Below, one piece after another: positions 25,474 to 35,200 of a stretch of 64,000 nt of DNA (the first letter of the stretch is position 1; each line of letters opens with the position of its first letter). The notes below the pieces were generated by a model, which was not told the origin of the DNA, searched no databases, and saw nothing but the letters and a program-made list of their open reading frames with translations. The translations under genes were made by a program, and so were the position numbers. Source of the DNA: Embleya scabrispora (GTDB taxonomy: Bacteria; Actinomycetota; Actinomycetes; Streptomycetales; Streptomycetaceae); assembly GCF_002024165.1 (NCBI RefSeq), contig NZ_MWQN01000002.1:1-64000 (forward strand), written 5' to 3'.

Positions 25474-26235
25474 CTAGTGGTCCTCGTACAGGAAGGTCTT
25501 CCAAACGGTCATCATGTACGCCAGCGCGCGTTTTTCGATCGTGGTCAACTCCGGGTGCCAGACGTCGAAGAGCAGTACGGCCCGGCCCGAGTCGGCGTCG
25601 TTCCACACCTCGTGCTCGAACGAGTCGTCGAAGACGATCGCCCGGCCCTCGCGCCAGGTCCGGGTCTCGTCGGCGACCCGCATCCGCCCGCCGTCGGGCA
25701 CCACCAGGCCCAGGTGACAGCGCACCCGCGCGTTGATGAAGCCGCAGTGCGGCGCGACATGGGTGCGCGGGCCCATGATGGAGAAGTAGCACATGCCCGA
25801 ATCGGCCACCCCGTCCGGCTCGGACAGCACCTTGGTGGTGCGCGGGCAGCGGGCGATGTGTTCCGGGTAGGAGCGGCCGAGCAGGTGGAAGTAGTACGCG
25901 TTCCACTCGCCCGCCTCGGCCAGGTTCCCGGAGTTGGGGTGTCGGACGGCGTCGGCGGGGACCAGCCCGCCGACTGCCTCGAACTCCTCGCGGATCGCGC
26001 CGAATCCGGCTTCGAGGTCGGTGATCCAGGGGAAGTACCGTCGGTCCCACCACGGTTGTGCGGTGAGTCCGGGGAGCAGGACCTCCGGGCGCTGCACCGC
26101 GTCCTCGTCGGCGGGCTCACGCCAGGAACTGACCTCCAGGCCGTCCAGGATCCGGGTCAACCGGGACCGGTCCACGTGCTGTTCGTCGATCCACCGGTCC
26201 AGGAACGGCCGACTGTCGTTGACCCACGCAGGCAT
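25474..26235 (-). CDS. AspH-like (Asp/Asn beta-hydroxylase fold) dioxygenase, copy 1
   Basis: 253 residues from ATG 26235, which has an AAGGAG ribosome-binding site 7 nt upstream. The Asp_Arg_Hydrox core is visible: WNAYYFHLLGR, then ThrHisValAlaProHisCysGly with iron His and downstream Arg (APHCGFINARVRCHL, about 165-180) and second iron His in DDSFEHEVWN near 215. The C-terminal FDVWHPELTTIEKRAL is typical. It should be a 2-oxoglutarate/Fe(II) hydroxylase. Substrates of relatives include Asp residues (AspH, CinX) and free proline. It is 2 nt from the LanB-like start and a paralog of the gene at 27506. Confidence 0.87.
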   Translation of the reverse strand: MPAWVNDSRPFLDRWIDEQHVDRSRLTRILDGLEVSSWREPADEDAVQRPEVLLPGLTAQPWWDRRYFPWITDLEAGFGAIREEFEAVGGLVPADAVRHPNSGNLAEAGEWNAYYFHLLGRSYPEHIARCPRTTKVLSEPDGVADSGMCYFSIMGPRTHVAPHCGFINARVRCHLGLVVPDGGRMRVADETRTWREGRAIVFDDSFEHEVWNDADSGRAVLLFDVWHPELTTIEKRALAYMMTVWKTFLYEDH

Positions 26236-26280
26236 GCCCGCGCTCCTTTCTTCCGTGCCCACCAGGGGCGTTCGGTGTGC

Positions 26281-27516
26281 TCAGGGTCGGCGTGACGGAC
26301 GTTGCGGCCGGGGCGCGGCGAGGTCGGCGGCTCCCGGGTCGACGCCGGCTTCGCCCGGGCGCGGCAGCCTGGTCGGGACGTCGAACCGGGCACCGACCGC
26401 GATCAGGTCGGCCACGGTCGCGCGCGGCAGCGGGATCCCGGTCGCGCGGGCCTGGCGGCTGCGATGTTCCGGGGCGCCGGGGACGGTCGCGTGTGCCCCG
26501 GCCGCCTCGGCGTCGGCGACCAGCGCGGCGGTGTCCGCGATCATCGCCCGATACGGCTCCAGGCCACCGAACGCCTCGGGGTCGATCGCGATCAGGCAGA
26601 CGCCGGCGATCTCACCGCGTCCGGTGGAGTCGGGCGGGCGCTGCGATCCGGCCAGGGTCGGCGTACCGTCGCCGATCGCGGCCAGGCCGCCGAGCAGTGC
26701 CGCACCCAGGGCCAGGCCGAAGCCCTTGTGCGCGGCCACCGGGCTGCCCAGCGGCAGCAGCGCACCGCCCGCCAGGTAGTCGGCCGGGTCTCGGCTGGGA
26801 CGGCGTCCCGCGTCCACGACACACCCCTCCGGCAGGACCTCGCCGCGCGCCGCGGCGGCGGTGATCTTGCCTTCGGCGAGCAGCGCCGTCGACACGTCCA
26901 CCACCACCGGATGATCGGTTCCGGGCACGCCGAGCGCCCAGGGGTTGGCCGCGAGGAACCGTCCGGAGCCGCCGGGGGGCGCCATCACGCCGACGCCCGG
27001 ACCGGCGGCTCCCACGGTGAGCAGTGCGACCAGACCGGCGTTCGCGAGCAGTTCGCAGTAGTGCCCGAGCCGGCCGATGTGGCCGCAGTGTCGAATGGCC
27101 ACCACCCCGACGCCGTGTTCGATGGCCAGGGAGGCCACCAACTCGCAGGCCATCCGGGCCGAGTAGTGGCCGAACCCGCGGCGCGCGTCGAGCAGTACGC
27201 TCGCTCGGCGCCGGCGCAGCACGTGCGGCCGGGCGCTCGGTATCAGGTCGCCGCGCTCCGCCTCGGCGACGTATTGCGGCAGTCGCAGCACGCCGTGCGA
27301 GTCGTGTCCGGCCAGGTTCGCGCCGACCAGGTGTTCCGCGACCTCGCCGGCCACTTGCCCGCCGGCGCCCATGCGGCGGCAGACCGAGTCGACGAACAGG
27401 GTCAACTCGGCGGGCGGTACCCGGATCGCGTCCGCCGCGGTCGACGCGGGACGGATCGGCGGCAACGGCGGTCCTGCCGACGGGGCGGGGCCGGGAGCCC
27501 TCGGGTCAGTCCACAT
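26281..27516 (-). CDS. Ldh2-family (malate/lactate type) NAD(P)-dependent dehydrogenase
   Basis: The 411-residue protein belongs to the MDH2/LDH2 fold, not the Rossmann LDHs. Motifs are LAGHDSHGVLRLPQYV near residue 68, the catalytic His region GVVAIRHCGHIGRLGHYCEL near 140, and PPGGSGRFLAANPWALGVPG near 200. VVVDVSTALLAEGKI and HKGFGLALGAALLGG follow. Relatives reduce 2-oxoacids or cyclic imines (delta1-piperideine-2-carboxylate reductase). Between two hydroxylase genes, it may act on an oxidised amino acid or replace SbnB in precursor supply; both are guesses. It overlaps the upstream hydroxylase by 11 nt. Confidence 0.88.
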   Translation of the reverse strand: MWTDPRAPGPAPSAGPPLPPIRPASTAADAIRVPPAELTLFVDSVCRRMGAGGQVAGEVAEHLVGANLAGHDSHGVLRLPQYVAEAERGDLIPSARPHVLRRRRASVLLDARRGFGHYSARMACELVASLAIEHGVGVVAIRHCGHIGRLGHYCELLANAGLVALLTVGAAGPGVGVMAPPGGSGRFLAANPWALGVPGTDHPVVVDVSTALLAEGKITAAAARGEVLPEGCVVDAGRRPSRDPADYLAGGALLPLGSPVAAHKGFGLALGAALLGGLAAIGDGTPTLAGSQRPPDSTGRGEIAGVCLIAIDPEAFGGLEPYRAMIADTAALVADAEAAGAHATVPGAPEHRSRQARATGIPLPRATVADLIAVGARFDVPTRLPRPGEAGVDPGAADLAAPRPQRPSRRP

Positions 27517-28252
27517 CGGACGTCCACATCCGCATCACGAACTCCATCGCCCGGCGCTCGATTTCGGTCAGGTCGGGGTGCCAGGTATCCACGAGCAGCA
27601 CCGCCCGGGGACGGTCCGAGTCGTTGGCCACCTCGTGCTCGAACGAGTCGTCGAAGACCGAGCACCGGCCCTCCCGCCAGGCCCGGGTCTCGGTGCCCAC
27701 CCGCATGCGACAGTCCGGCGGCACGATCAGGGGGAGGTGGCAGCGGATCCGGGTGTTCACGAAGCCGCAGTGCGGCTTGACCCGGGTTCGCGGCGCCAGC
27801 ACCGAGAAGTAGCAGATCCCGGCGTCGGCCACCCCGGGCACCGCCGCCAGCGCCTCGGCCGTGGCCGGGCATTGCGCCAGGTGTTCGGGGAACGGGGTGC
27901 CCATGGTGTGGAAGTGGTACGCGTTCCAACCGCCGGTCGCGGCGAGTTCGCGCTCCTCGGGGTGTCGGCCGATCCCGTCGCTCGCGTACTGCTTCTCGAA
28001 CTCGTCGCGGATGCGCGGGTATCGGCTCTCCAACGCGTCGACCCACGGATACCGGTCGGGGTCGTGCCAGGGCGAGGCGGCCAGTCCGGGCACCAGGATC
28101 GCGGGGGATTGCAGGTGTCCGGCCCGGGACCGTACCGGGTCGTCGGGATCGAGACCGCGCTGGATCCGCTCCAACTCCGCCGGGTCGATGCCCTGTTCGG
28201 CAGCCCAGCCGGTCAGGGCCCGGGCGCTGTCCTGCGGCGTGGGCTCACGCAT
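27506..28252 (-). CDS. AspH-like dioxygenase, copy 2
   Basis: 248 residues from ATG 28252, 19 nt after MbtH. It has the same core as the paralog at 25474: WNAYHFHTMGTPFPEHLA, VKPHCGFVNTRIRCHLPL (iron His and 2-oxoglutarate Arg) near 165, FDDSFEHEVANDSD (second iron His) near 210 and LVDTWHPDLTEIERRAM. The proteins differ mostly in the N-terminal third, before the ASPWHDPDRYPWV segment, where substrate contacts are likely, so they may hydroxylate different residues. The whole catalytic set is intact in both. Confidence 0.87.
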   Translation of the reverse strand: MREPTPQDSARALTGWAAEQGIDPAELERIQRGLDPDDPVRSRAGHLQSPAILVPGLAASPWHDPDRYPWVDALESRYPRIRDEFEKQYASDGIGRHPEERELAATGGWNAYHFHTMGTPFPEHLAQCPATAEALAAVPGVADAGICYFSVLAPRTRVKPHCGFVNTRIRCHLPLIVPPDCRMRVGTETRAWREGRCSVFDDSFEHEVANDSDRPRAVLLVDTWHPDLTEIERRAMEFVMRMWTSDVD

Positions 28253-28271
28253 CGTGTTCGTCGCCTTCCGC

Positions 28272-28532
28272 TCAGCTCGTCGACGGGCGCGCGGCGGACT
28301 GCCGCGCCTCGGCCTCGGCCCGCCGGGCGAGCCGATCACGCAGGCTCTTGGGGCGCATGTCGGTCCACACCCGTTCGATGTGGGCGAGGCAGTCCTCCCG
28401 GGACCCCTCGACGTCGACGCCGTCCACCCGCACGATCCGCCAGCCGACCGGCACATCGCGGCCGGCCGCCCAGATCGAGTACTGCTCCTCGTCGTTGATC
28501 ACGACCGACCAACGGGTGTCCTCTACCGTCAT
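28272..28532 (-). CDS. mbtH: MbtH-family NRPS chaperone
   Basis: The 86-residue protein carries the MbtH signature: W-S-V-V-I-N-D-E-E-Q-Y-S-I-W, then V-P-V-G-W-R-I-V and the C-terminal H-I-E-R-V-W-T-D-M-R-P-K-S-L-R. The conserved Trp residues are present. MbtH proteins bind A domains and are needed for folding or activity. The 20-residue tail after SLRDRL is Ala/Arg-rich and unusual but short. ATGA overlap (28529-28532) couples it to the racemase-like gene. Confidence 0.97.
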   Translation of the reverse strand: MTVEDTRWSVVINDEEQYSIWAAGRDVPVGWRIVRVDGVDVEGSREDCLAHIERVWTDMRPKSLRDRLARRAEAEARQSAARPSTS

Positions 28533-29287
28533 GGTTGTTCTCCGCTCATTGCGTTGTGGTGCGTTGCCGATGAGGTCGCGGCCGGTCGCACCGGTCGCGA
28601 GGGGGCGTCCCCGGGGGCGAGGACCGCCCGTGCCAACACGTCGGTGACGTCCACGACCGGGACGCGGCCCGCCCGGGACGGGGCGATCACCGACAGTTCG
28701 GTACAGGCCAGCACGATGCAGTCCGGATCGCCCGTCCGGCGCGGCGGCAGGCCCTCGATCCAGCGGGCGAACTCCGCACGCAGCGCCTCGACCGGGTCGC
28801 CGCGCTTGACCCGGCCGATGAAGTCGTCGGTCGCCGCCTGCCGTTCCGCGTCCGGGTAGCGTGCGATCGTGTCGGGTGCCAGGTGCGGCTCGTACAGGCG
28901 CAGTTCCGCCGTCGCCTCGGTGGCCAGCAGCAGCGGCCGACGCAGCCGGGCGCGGCGCAGCGCGATACCGGTCTCGGCGAGCAGGTCGAACACCGGTACG
29001 CCGACCGCGTCGCACAGTGCGGCCCGGTAGGCGTGTGTGGTGGCCGAGGGGATGGCGATCGCATCCGCCCCGGCGCGTTCCAGCTGCTCGACGGTGGCCA
29101 GGAGTTGTGGCAGCGGGCTCTCACCCCGACCGAGCAGGTGCTCGATCCGACTCGGCATCGGTTCGGAGACCAGCACCGCCGCGGGGTAGTCGGCGTCCTC
29201 GCTCGCCCCGGACAGCCGCAGCAGACGTTCGTAGAAGTACACGGATGCGAGCGGACCGACGCCGCCGACGATGCCGATGCGTTTCAT
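28529..29287 (-). CDS. Asp/Glu racemase-superfamily enzyme with atypical active site
   Basis: The 252-residue protein opens MKRIGIVGGVGPLAS and shows SEPMPSRIEHLL, DAIAIPSATTHAY near residue 82 and CIVLACTELSVI near 205. Canonical aspartate racemases have two catalytic Cys, in PCNTAH and GCTE; here the first is Ser (PSATTH) and only the second Cys remains. The E. coli Asp/Glu racemase homolog EcL-DER has Thr at the first position and arylmalonate decarboxylase also keeps only the second Cys, so one-directional epimerisation or decarboxylation is possible. It shares one base with the NRPS-B stop (TGATG). Confidence 0.85.
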   Translation of the reverse strand: MKRIGIVGGVGPLASVYFYERLLRLSGASEDADYPAAVLVSEPMPSRIEHLLGRGESPLPQLLATVEQLERAGADAIAIPSATTHAYRAALCDAVGVPVFDLLAETGIALRRARLRRPLLLATEATAELRLYEPHLAPDTIARYPDAERQAATDDFIGRVKRGDPVEALRAEFARWIEGLPPRRTGDPDCIVLACTELSVIAPSRAGRVPVVDVTDVLARAVLAPGDAPSRPVRPAATSSATHHNAMSGEQP

Positions 29288-32200
29288 CAGGGCCGAGCCT
29301 CCTCGGGCGACGATGCCGATCCGGTGCGGCCGTCGGGGCGCAGGGCGGTGTCCACACCGATGCGCAGCAGCCGGGCGAACTCGGGTACATGCGGTGGGTT
29401 GGCCAGGTCGTGGTGGGTGCCGGGCACCGGCACCACGTGCAACGCGGCATGCGTACGGCGACGCCAACTCGCGGGGATCACGGCGGGGTTGGTCAGCGTC
29501 GGATGCCGCTCGCTCGCGGTGAACAGGTGCAGCGGGGCACGCACCCGGGTCGTGGGGCGATGGCCCTCGGCGGCGCGCCCGTTCGCGGTGAACACGTCGA
29601 TCATCCGGCGCAGCGTTCCGGTGTCGGCGTATCGGGACAGCCGGTCCTGGGCGGTGAGGTGTCCGGCCAGCAGGGTGAGCACCGCGTCGTCGTCGGCACG
29701 GCTCAGGCCGGAGCGGGTCAGGCCCTGGGTGATGCCGAATCGGGCCAGTTCGCCGGTGTTGGCGTACCACTCCTCGACCTCGTCCTCGCCGAACGCGCGG
29801 GCGTCGATCACCCCGACGAACGCGACCTCCTCGCCGGCGGCCTCCAGGAGCGCGGCCATCTCCACCACGACATTGCCGCCGAACGACCAACCGGCGAGCA
29901 GGTACGGGCCGTTGGGGGAGACCTTGCGGATCTCCTCGACGTAGCGCCGCGCCATCGCGCCCAGGTCGGTCAGCGGGGCGGCGTCGCTGCTGTACCCGAT
30001 GGCCTCGATGCCGTACACCGGTCGCCAGTCGCCGAGTTCGCGGACCAGATGCACGTAGCAGCACACGTCGCCGGACTGCGGGTGCACCAGGAACAACGCC
30101 GGTCCGGGCAGGTCTTCGTCGCCGAGGGGCACGACCAGGCCGGGCCCGTCCGGCGACGGGTCGGCCAGGGCGGTCGCGGCGGCGGCCAGCCGCTCGACGG
30201 TGGGGTTGCGGAAGAGCGTGTGCAGCGGCAGGTCCAGGCCGGTCCGGCGGCGGATCGTCTCGACCAGCTCGACCGCCTTGAGCGAGTGGCCGCCGAGGTC
30301 GAAGAAGTCCTGGTGCACACCGATCGGGGCCCGGCCGAGCACGTCCTCCCACACGCCCAGGAGCCGCATCTCGACCCTGGTGCGCGGGGTCACCACCGCC
30401 TCGCCGGATTCCGGCTCGGGTGCCGGTGGGCGGGCCGCCAGGGCCCGGCGGTCGAGCTTGCCGTGCGCGGTGGTGGGCAGCGCGTCGAGCGCGACGTAGT
30501 GGCCGGGACGCAGGTACTCGGGCAGTACGTCGGCGATCGCCCGGCGCAGCGCGCGCAGGTCGGGCGGGCCCGCGGCGCCGACCACGTAGGCCACCAACTC
30601 GACGCCGTTCGGCCCCCGGTGCGCCACCGCGGCCGCCGCGCGCACCTCCGGCCGGGCCAGCAACGCGGCCTCCACCTCGCCGGGTTCCACTCGCACGCCG
30701 CGGATCTTGACCTGGTCGTCGCGTCGGCCGTGGAAGATCAGCCGGCCGTGGAAGTCGACCCGGGCCAGGTCTCCGGTGCGGTACCAGCGGCTGCCGGGCG
30801 GCCCGTACGGGTCCGGCGGGAACCGCTCGGCGGTGGCCCCGGGCGCGCCCGGGTAGCCGATCGAGACGCCGGGCCCGCCCAGGTACAGTTCGCCGATCGC
30901 GCCGGTGGGCAGCGGCCGACCGGCGGCGTCCAGGACCAGTGCCCGGGTGCCGGGCAGCGGCGCGCCGATCGGAATCGACCCGGCGTCGAGGTCGGCGTCG
31001 GTGATGCGCCGGAACGTGGACGTCATGGTGCACTCGGTGGGCCCGTACTGGTTGACCACCACGATCCCGGCGCCCAGTCGGCACACTCGCCGCAACACCT
31101 CGGCGCTCGGCTCCTCGCCGCTGAGCAGAATCAGCCGCAGCCGGCTCGCGGCGGGCGTCGTGGCGGCGTCGCCGTCGGCGACCGCGGTCAACACCCCCAG
31201 CAGCGACGGCACCACGGACAGCAGTGCCGTCACCCGGTACCGGTCGATCGTGGCCAGGATCGCCCTCGGGTCGCGTGCGTGTTCGTCGGCCGGCAGCACC
31301 AGGCGGGCGCCGGCGGCGAGGGTCCCGAAGATGTCCCGGATCGCCGCGTCGAAGGAGACCGCGGCCACCTGAAGCACGGTGTCCTCGGCGCCGAGGCCGA
31401 ACTCGGCGGCGAGCAGGCGAAGATATCGGGTCGCCGCCGCGTGGGTGGTGGGCACCGCCTTGGGCAGGCCGGTGGAGCCGGAGGTAAAGGTCACGTAGGC
31501 GAGGTCCGCCGGGCCGGCGGGGGAATCCGGAGGGTTGTCGGCCTCGATGGTCGACGCGGACACCACCGCCGACCCGGCGAACCGGTCCGTCGCGCCGCCG
31601 GTCGGTGACGCCCCGTCGGTCAGCACCAGGGACGCCCCCGCGCGGGTCAGCAACAGCCGGGTGCGCTCGACGGGTTGGCCCGGGTCGAGCGGTACGGCGG
31701 CGGCTCCGGTCCGGAACACCGCGAGCAGGCCCACGACCAGCTCGATCGACCGCGGCAGCAGCACGCCGACGAACACGCCCGGTCGGGCGCCGGCCGCCCG
31801 CAGCCGTCGGGCCAGGCCGTTCGCGCGCCGGTCCAGCCGAGCGTAGGTGAGCACCTGTGCGCCGAACTCCAGAGCCGGGGCCGTGGGCTGTTCGGCGGCG
31901 CGGGCGGCGACCAGGGTGTGCAGGCACGCGTCCTCGAATCCGGTGGGCCCCTCGATCGGCAACAGGCGTCGTGCGGCGGCCGGATCGAGCAGGTCGGGTC
32001 CGGCCGCCGGACGGTCCGGGCGGGCGAGGGCCGCGGTGAGCACCCGCCGGAAGGTGTCCGCGATGCCGTGGGCGGTCGTGCGGTGGTAGAGCGCGGTGGC
32101 GTAGGCCAGCGATCCGCTCAGCGTGCCGTCGGGGCGTTCGGTGAGGGTCAGGCCTAGATCGAACTTTGCGCTGTGGTGCGGGATCCGTACGGATTCGGTG

Positions 32201-35200
32201 CGCACCCGGGGAAGGTCGAGGGCAGCGGCCTCGTCCCGGTCGAACGCGAACATGATCTGGAACAGCGGGTGTCGGCCCAGTTCGCGCTCCGGCCGCAGCT
32301 CCTCCACCAGCCGCTCGAACGGCAGGTCCTGATGCGCGGTCGCGTCCAGGACGGTGGTTCGCACCTCCCGCACCAGGTCGGCGAAGACGCGCTGCTCTCC
32401 GGCGTCCACCCGGAGTACCAGGGTGTTGACGAAGGGACCGATCACACCCGCGAGTTCGGGATATTGCCGGCCGCGACCCGCGGTCGGCGATCCGAGCACG
32501 ACGTCCGTACTCCCGGAGAGCCGGGCGGCGGTGACCGCGAAGGCGGCGCACAGGATCACAAACGGCGTGGTCCCCAGCTCGCGCGCCACCTCGGCGGTAC
32601 GCCGCGCCACGGTCTCCGGCAGCTCGAAATCGACCGAGGCGCCTTCCTCGTCGAACATCGCCGGTCGGCGCCGGTCGCCGGGGATCTCGGTAGCGCTCGC
32701 TCCGGCCAACTTCTCACGCCAGTAGGCGAGGTCGGCCGCGCCCCGGGCGGTGTCGGCACGCTCCCACGCGGCGAAGTCGGCATACTGCAACGGCGGTCGA
32801 GCGGGCTCGGGCAGCACCGATACGGACCCGGACCCGGACCCGGCAAGTGCCCGATACCCGGCGCCGACCTCCGCCCAGAACAGCGGCAACGACCAACCGT
32901 CGACCACCGCGTGGTGCATGACCACCACCAACAGGTGGTCCTCGGCACCGATCCGGATCGGCGTGGCCCGGAACAGCGGTCCGCGCGCCAGGTCGAACGG
33001 CTCGGCGCAGCGCCGCCGCGCCTCGGCGAGCGCCGCCGCTTCCGCCTCGCCCGGATCGGGCGCGCCCGGGTCGTACACCTCGTCCCACGGCGGCCGGACC
33101 GGGTCGGTCACCTGTACGGGACCGTCGGGGCCCGCCACGAACCGCCCGCGCAGCACGTCGTGTCGGGACAGGACCCCCTCGACGGCCCGCCGCAGCACGG
33201 CCGGTTCCACCCGGCCGCGCAGCCGCAGGACGGACGCCACGTTGTAGTCGGCCCGATCCGGACGCAGCCGGTCCAGGAACCACAGTCGCCGCTGGAGGAA
33301 CGACAGCGGCGCCGGGCCCGGTTCGGTTCGTCGCGGGATGCGCTCGACGGGCCGCTCCGGGTCGAGCGCGGCGGCGAACTCGCGCACCGTGGGCCGGTCG
33401 AACACCAACCGCACGGGCGCCTCCACCGCCAACTCCTCGCGCAGCGCCGCCACCAGGCGGGCCGCGCGCAGCGAGTGCCCGCCCAGTGCGAAGAAGTCGT
33501 CGTGCGCGCCGACCCGTTCCACATCCAGGACCCGTGCCCACACTTCGGCGATGCGCGCTTCCCGGTCGCCGGCGGGGGCGACATACGCGGCGCTCGTGCG
33601 AGGTGAGGGCGGGTCGGGCAGCGCGCGGCGGTCGAGCTTGCCGTTCGGGGTCAGTGGCAGTGCGTCCAGTTCGACGATCAGCGGCGGCACCAGGTATTCC
33701 GGCAGGGTCTCCCGCAGCCACTCCCGAGCGAGCACGCCGGGGTCGCGGTCGTCGTGGCCGGCGCGGCGCACCAGATAGCCGACAAGCACCCGGTCCAGCC
33801 CCTCGCCGTGCACCCGCACCGCCGCGCGGACGATGTCGGGGTGGGCGAGCAGGCGGGCCTCGATCTCCCCGGGCTCGATGCGATGGCCCCGGATCTTGAC
33901 CTGATGGTCGGCCCGGCCGAGGAAGTCCAGCCGGCCGTCCGGGCGGTAGCGGACCAGGTCGCCGGTGCGGTACATCCGGGCCCCGGCGCGGCCGACGCCC
34001 GCCGCGAACGGGTCGGGCAGCAGCCGCTCGGCGGTCCGACCGGGGTCGGCGGCATAGCCGCGTGCCAGGCCGAGGCCGCCGATGTACAGCTCGCCGACCA
34101 CGCCGATGGGCGCGACGGCGAGACGGTTGTCGAGTACGTACAGCGACGTGTTCAGCAGCGGGCGGCCGAGCGGCGGGGCGGCCGGGCCGGGCCTGTCCGG
34201 CCCGGGCATGACGGGCGGGTACTCCACAAGGTGTGCGGCGGACCAGATGGTGGTCTCGGTCGGGCCGTACACGTTCCACAGGCGCGCGACCCGCTTGCGG
34301 ATGCGCTCGGCGAGCGGCCCCGGCAGCGCCTCGCCGCCGCACAGCGCCCGGATCTCGCCGCCGGACCAGCCCGCGTCCAGCAGCATCGCCCAGCCGGCGG
34401 GGGTGGCCTGGACCACGGTGGCGCCGGCGTCGGTCAGCGCGGCGCCGAGCCGGCCGCCGTCCGCGAGCACCGCCTGCGGGAGCACCTGGACCCGGGCGCC
34501 GGCCGCGAGCGGAACGAGCAGTTCCAGCACCGCGATGTCGAACGAGACCGTGGTCAGCGCGCCCACCACGGATGCCCCGTCCAGGGACAGGCGTTCGATC
34601 ATGTCCCGGGCGAGGTTGGCCACACCCCGGTGGGTGACCATGACGCCCTTGGGTCGGCCGGTGGATCCGGAGGTGTGGATCAGGTAGGCCACCTGGTCCG
34701 GGTCGGCTGCGGCGGCGGTCGGGCGCGCGGCCTCCGCGCAGTCGGGGACGGTGTCCGGGTCGGGGGTGGTGTCGAGGTCGGGGATGGCGTCCAGGTCGAG
34801 CACCGGCACACCGAGTTCGGTCCAGGGCATGGTCCGCGCGGTCGCCGCGTGGGTCAGGATCAGCCGGGTCTCGCTGTCCGCGAGGAGCGCGCCGATTCGG
34901 GCCGTGGCGTGGCTCGGGTCGATCGGCAGGTAACTTCCGCCCGCGCGCAGCACTCCGAGCAGCGCGATAACCAGGTCCACGGAACGGTCCAGGCAGACCG
35001 CGACCACACCCTCGGCCGGCAGGCCCAGGGCATCGAGGCGCGTGGCCAACCGGTCGGCCCGCTCGATCAGTTCCGTGTACGTCACCGTGCGCTCGCCGCA
35101 ACCGAGCGCGATCGCCTCGGGGGTGCGTACGGCCTGCGCGGCGATCAGTTCGGGCAGTGTGGCCTGGTCCGCATCGCGGAACTCGCCGCGTCCCCAGTCG

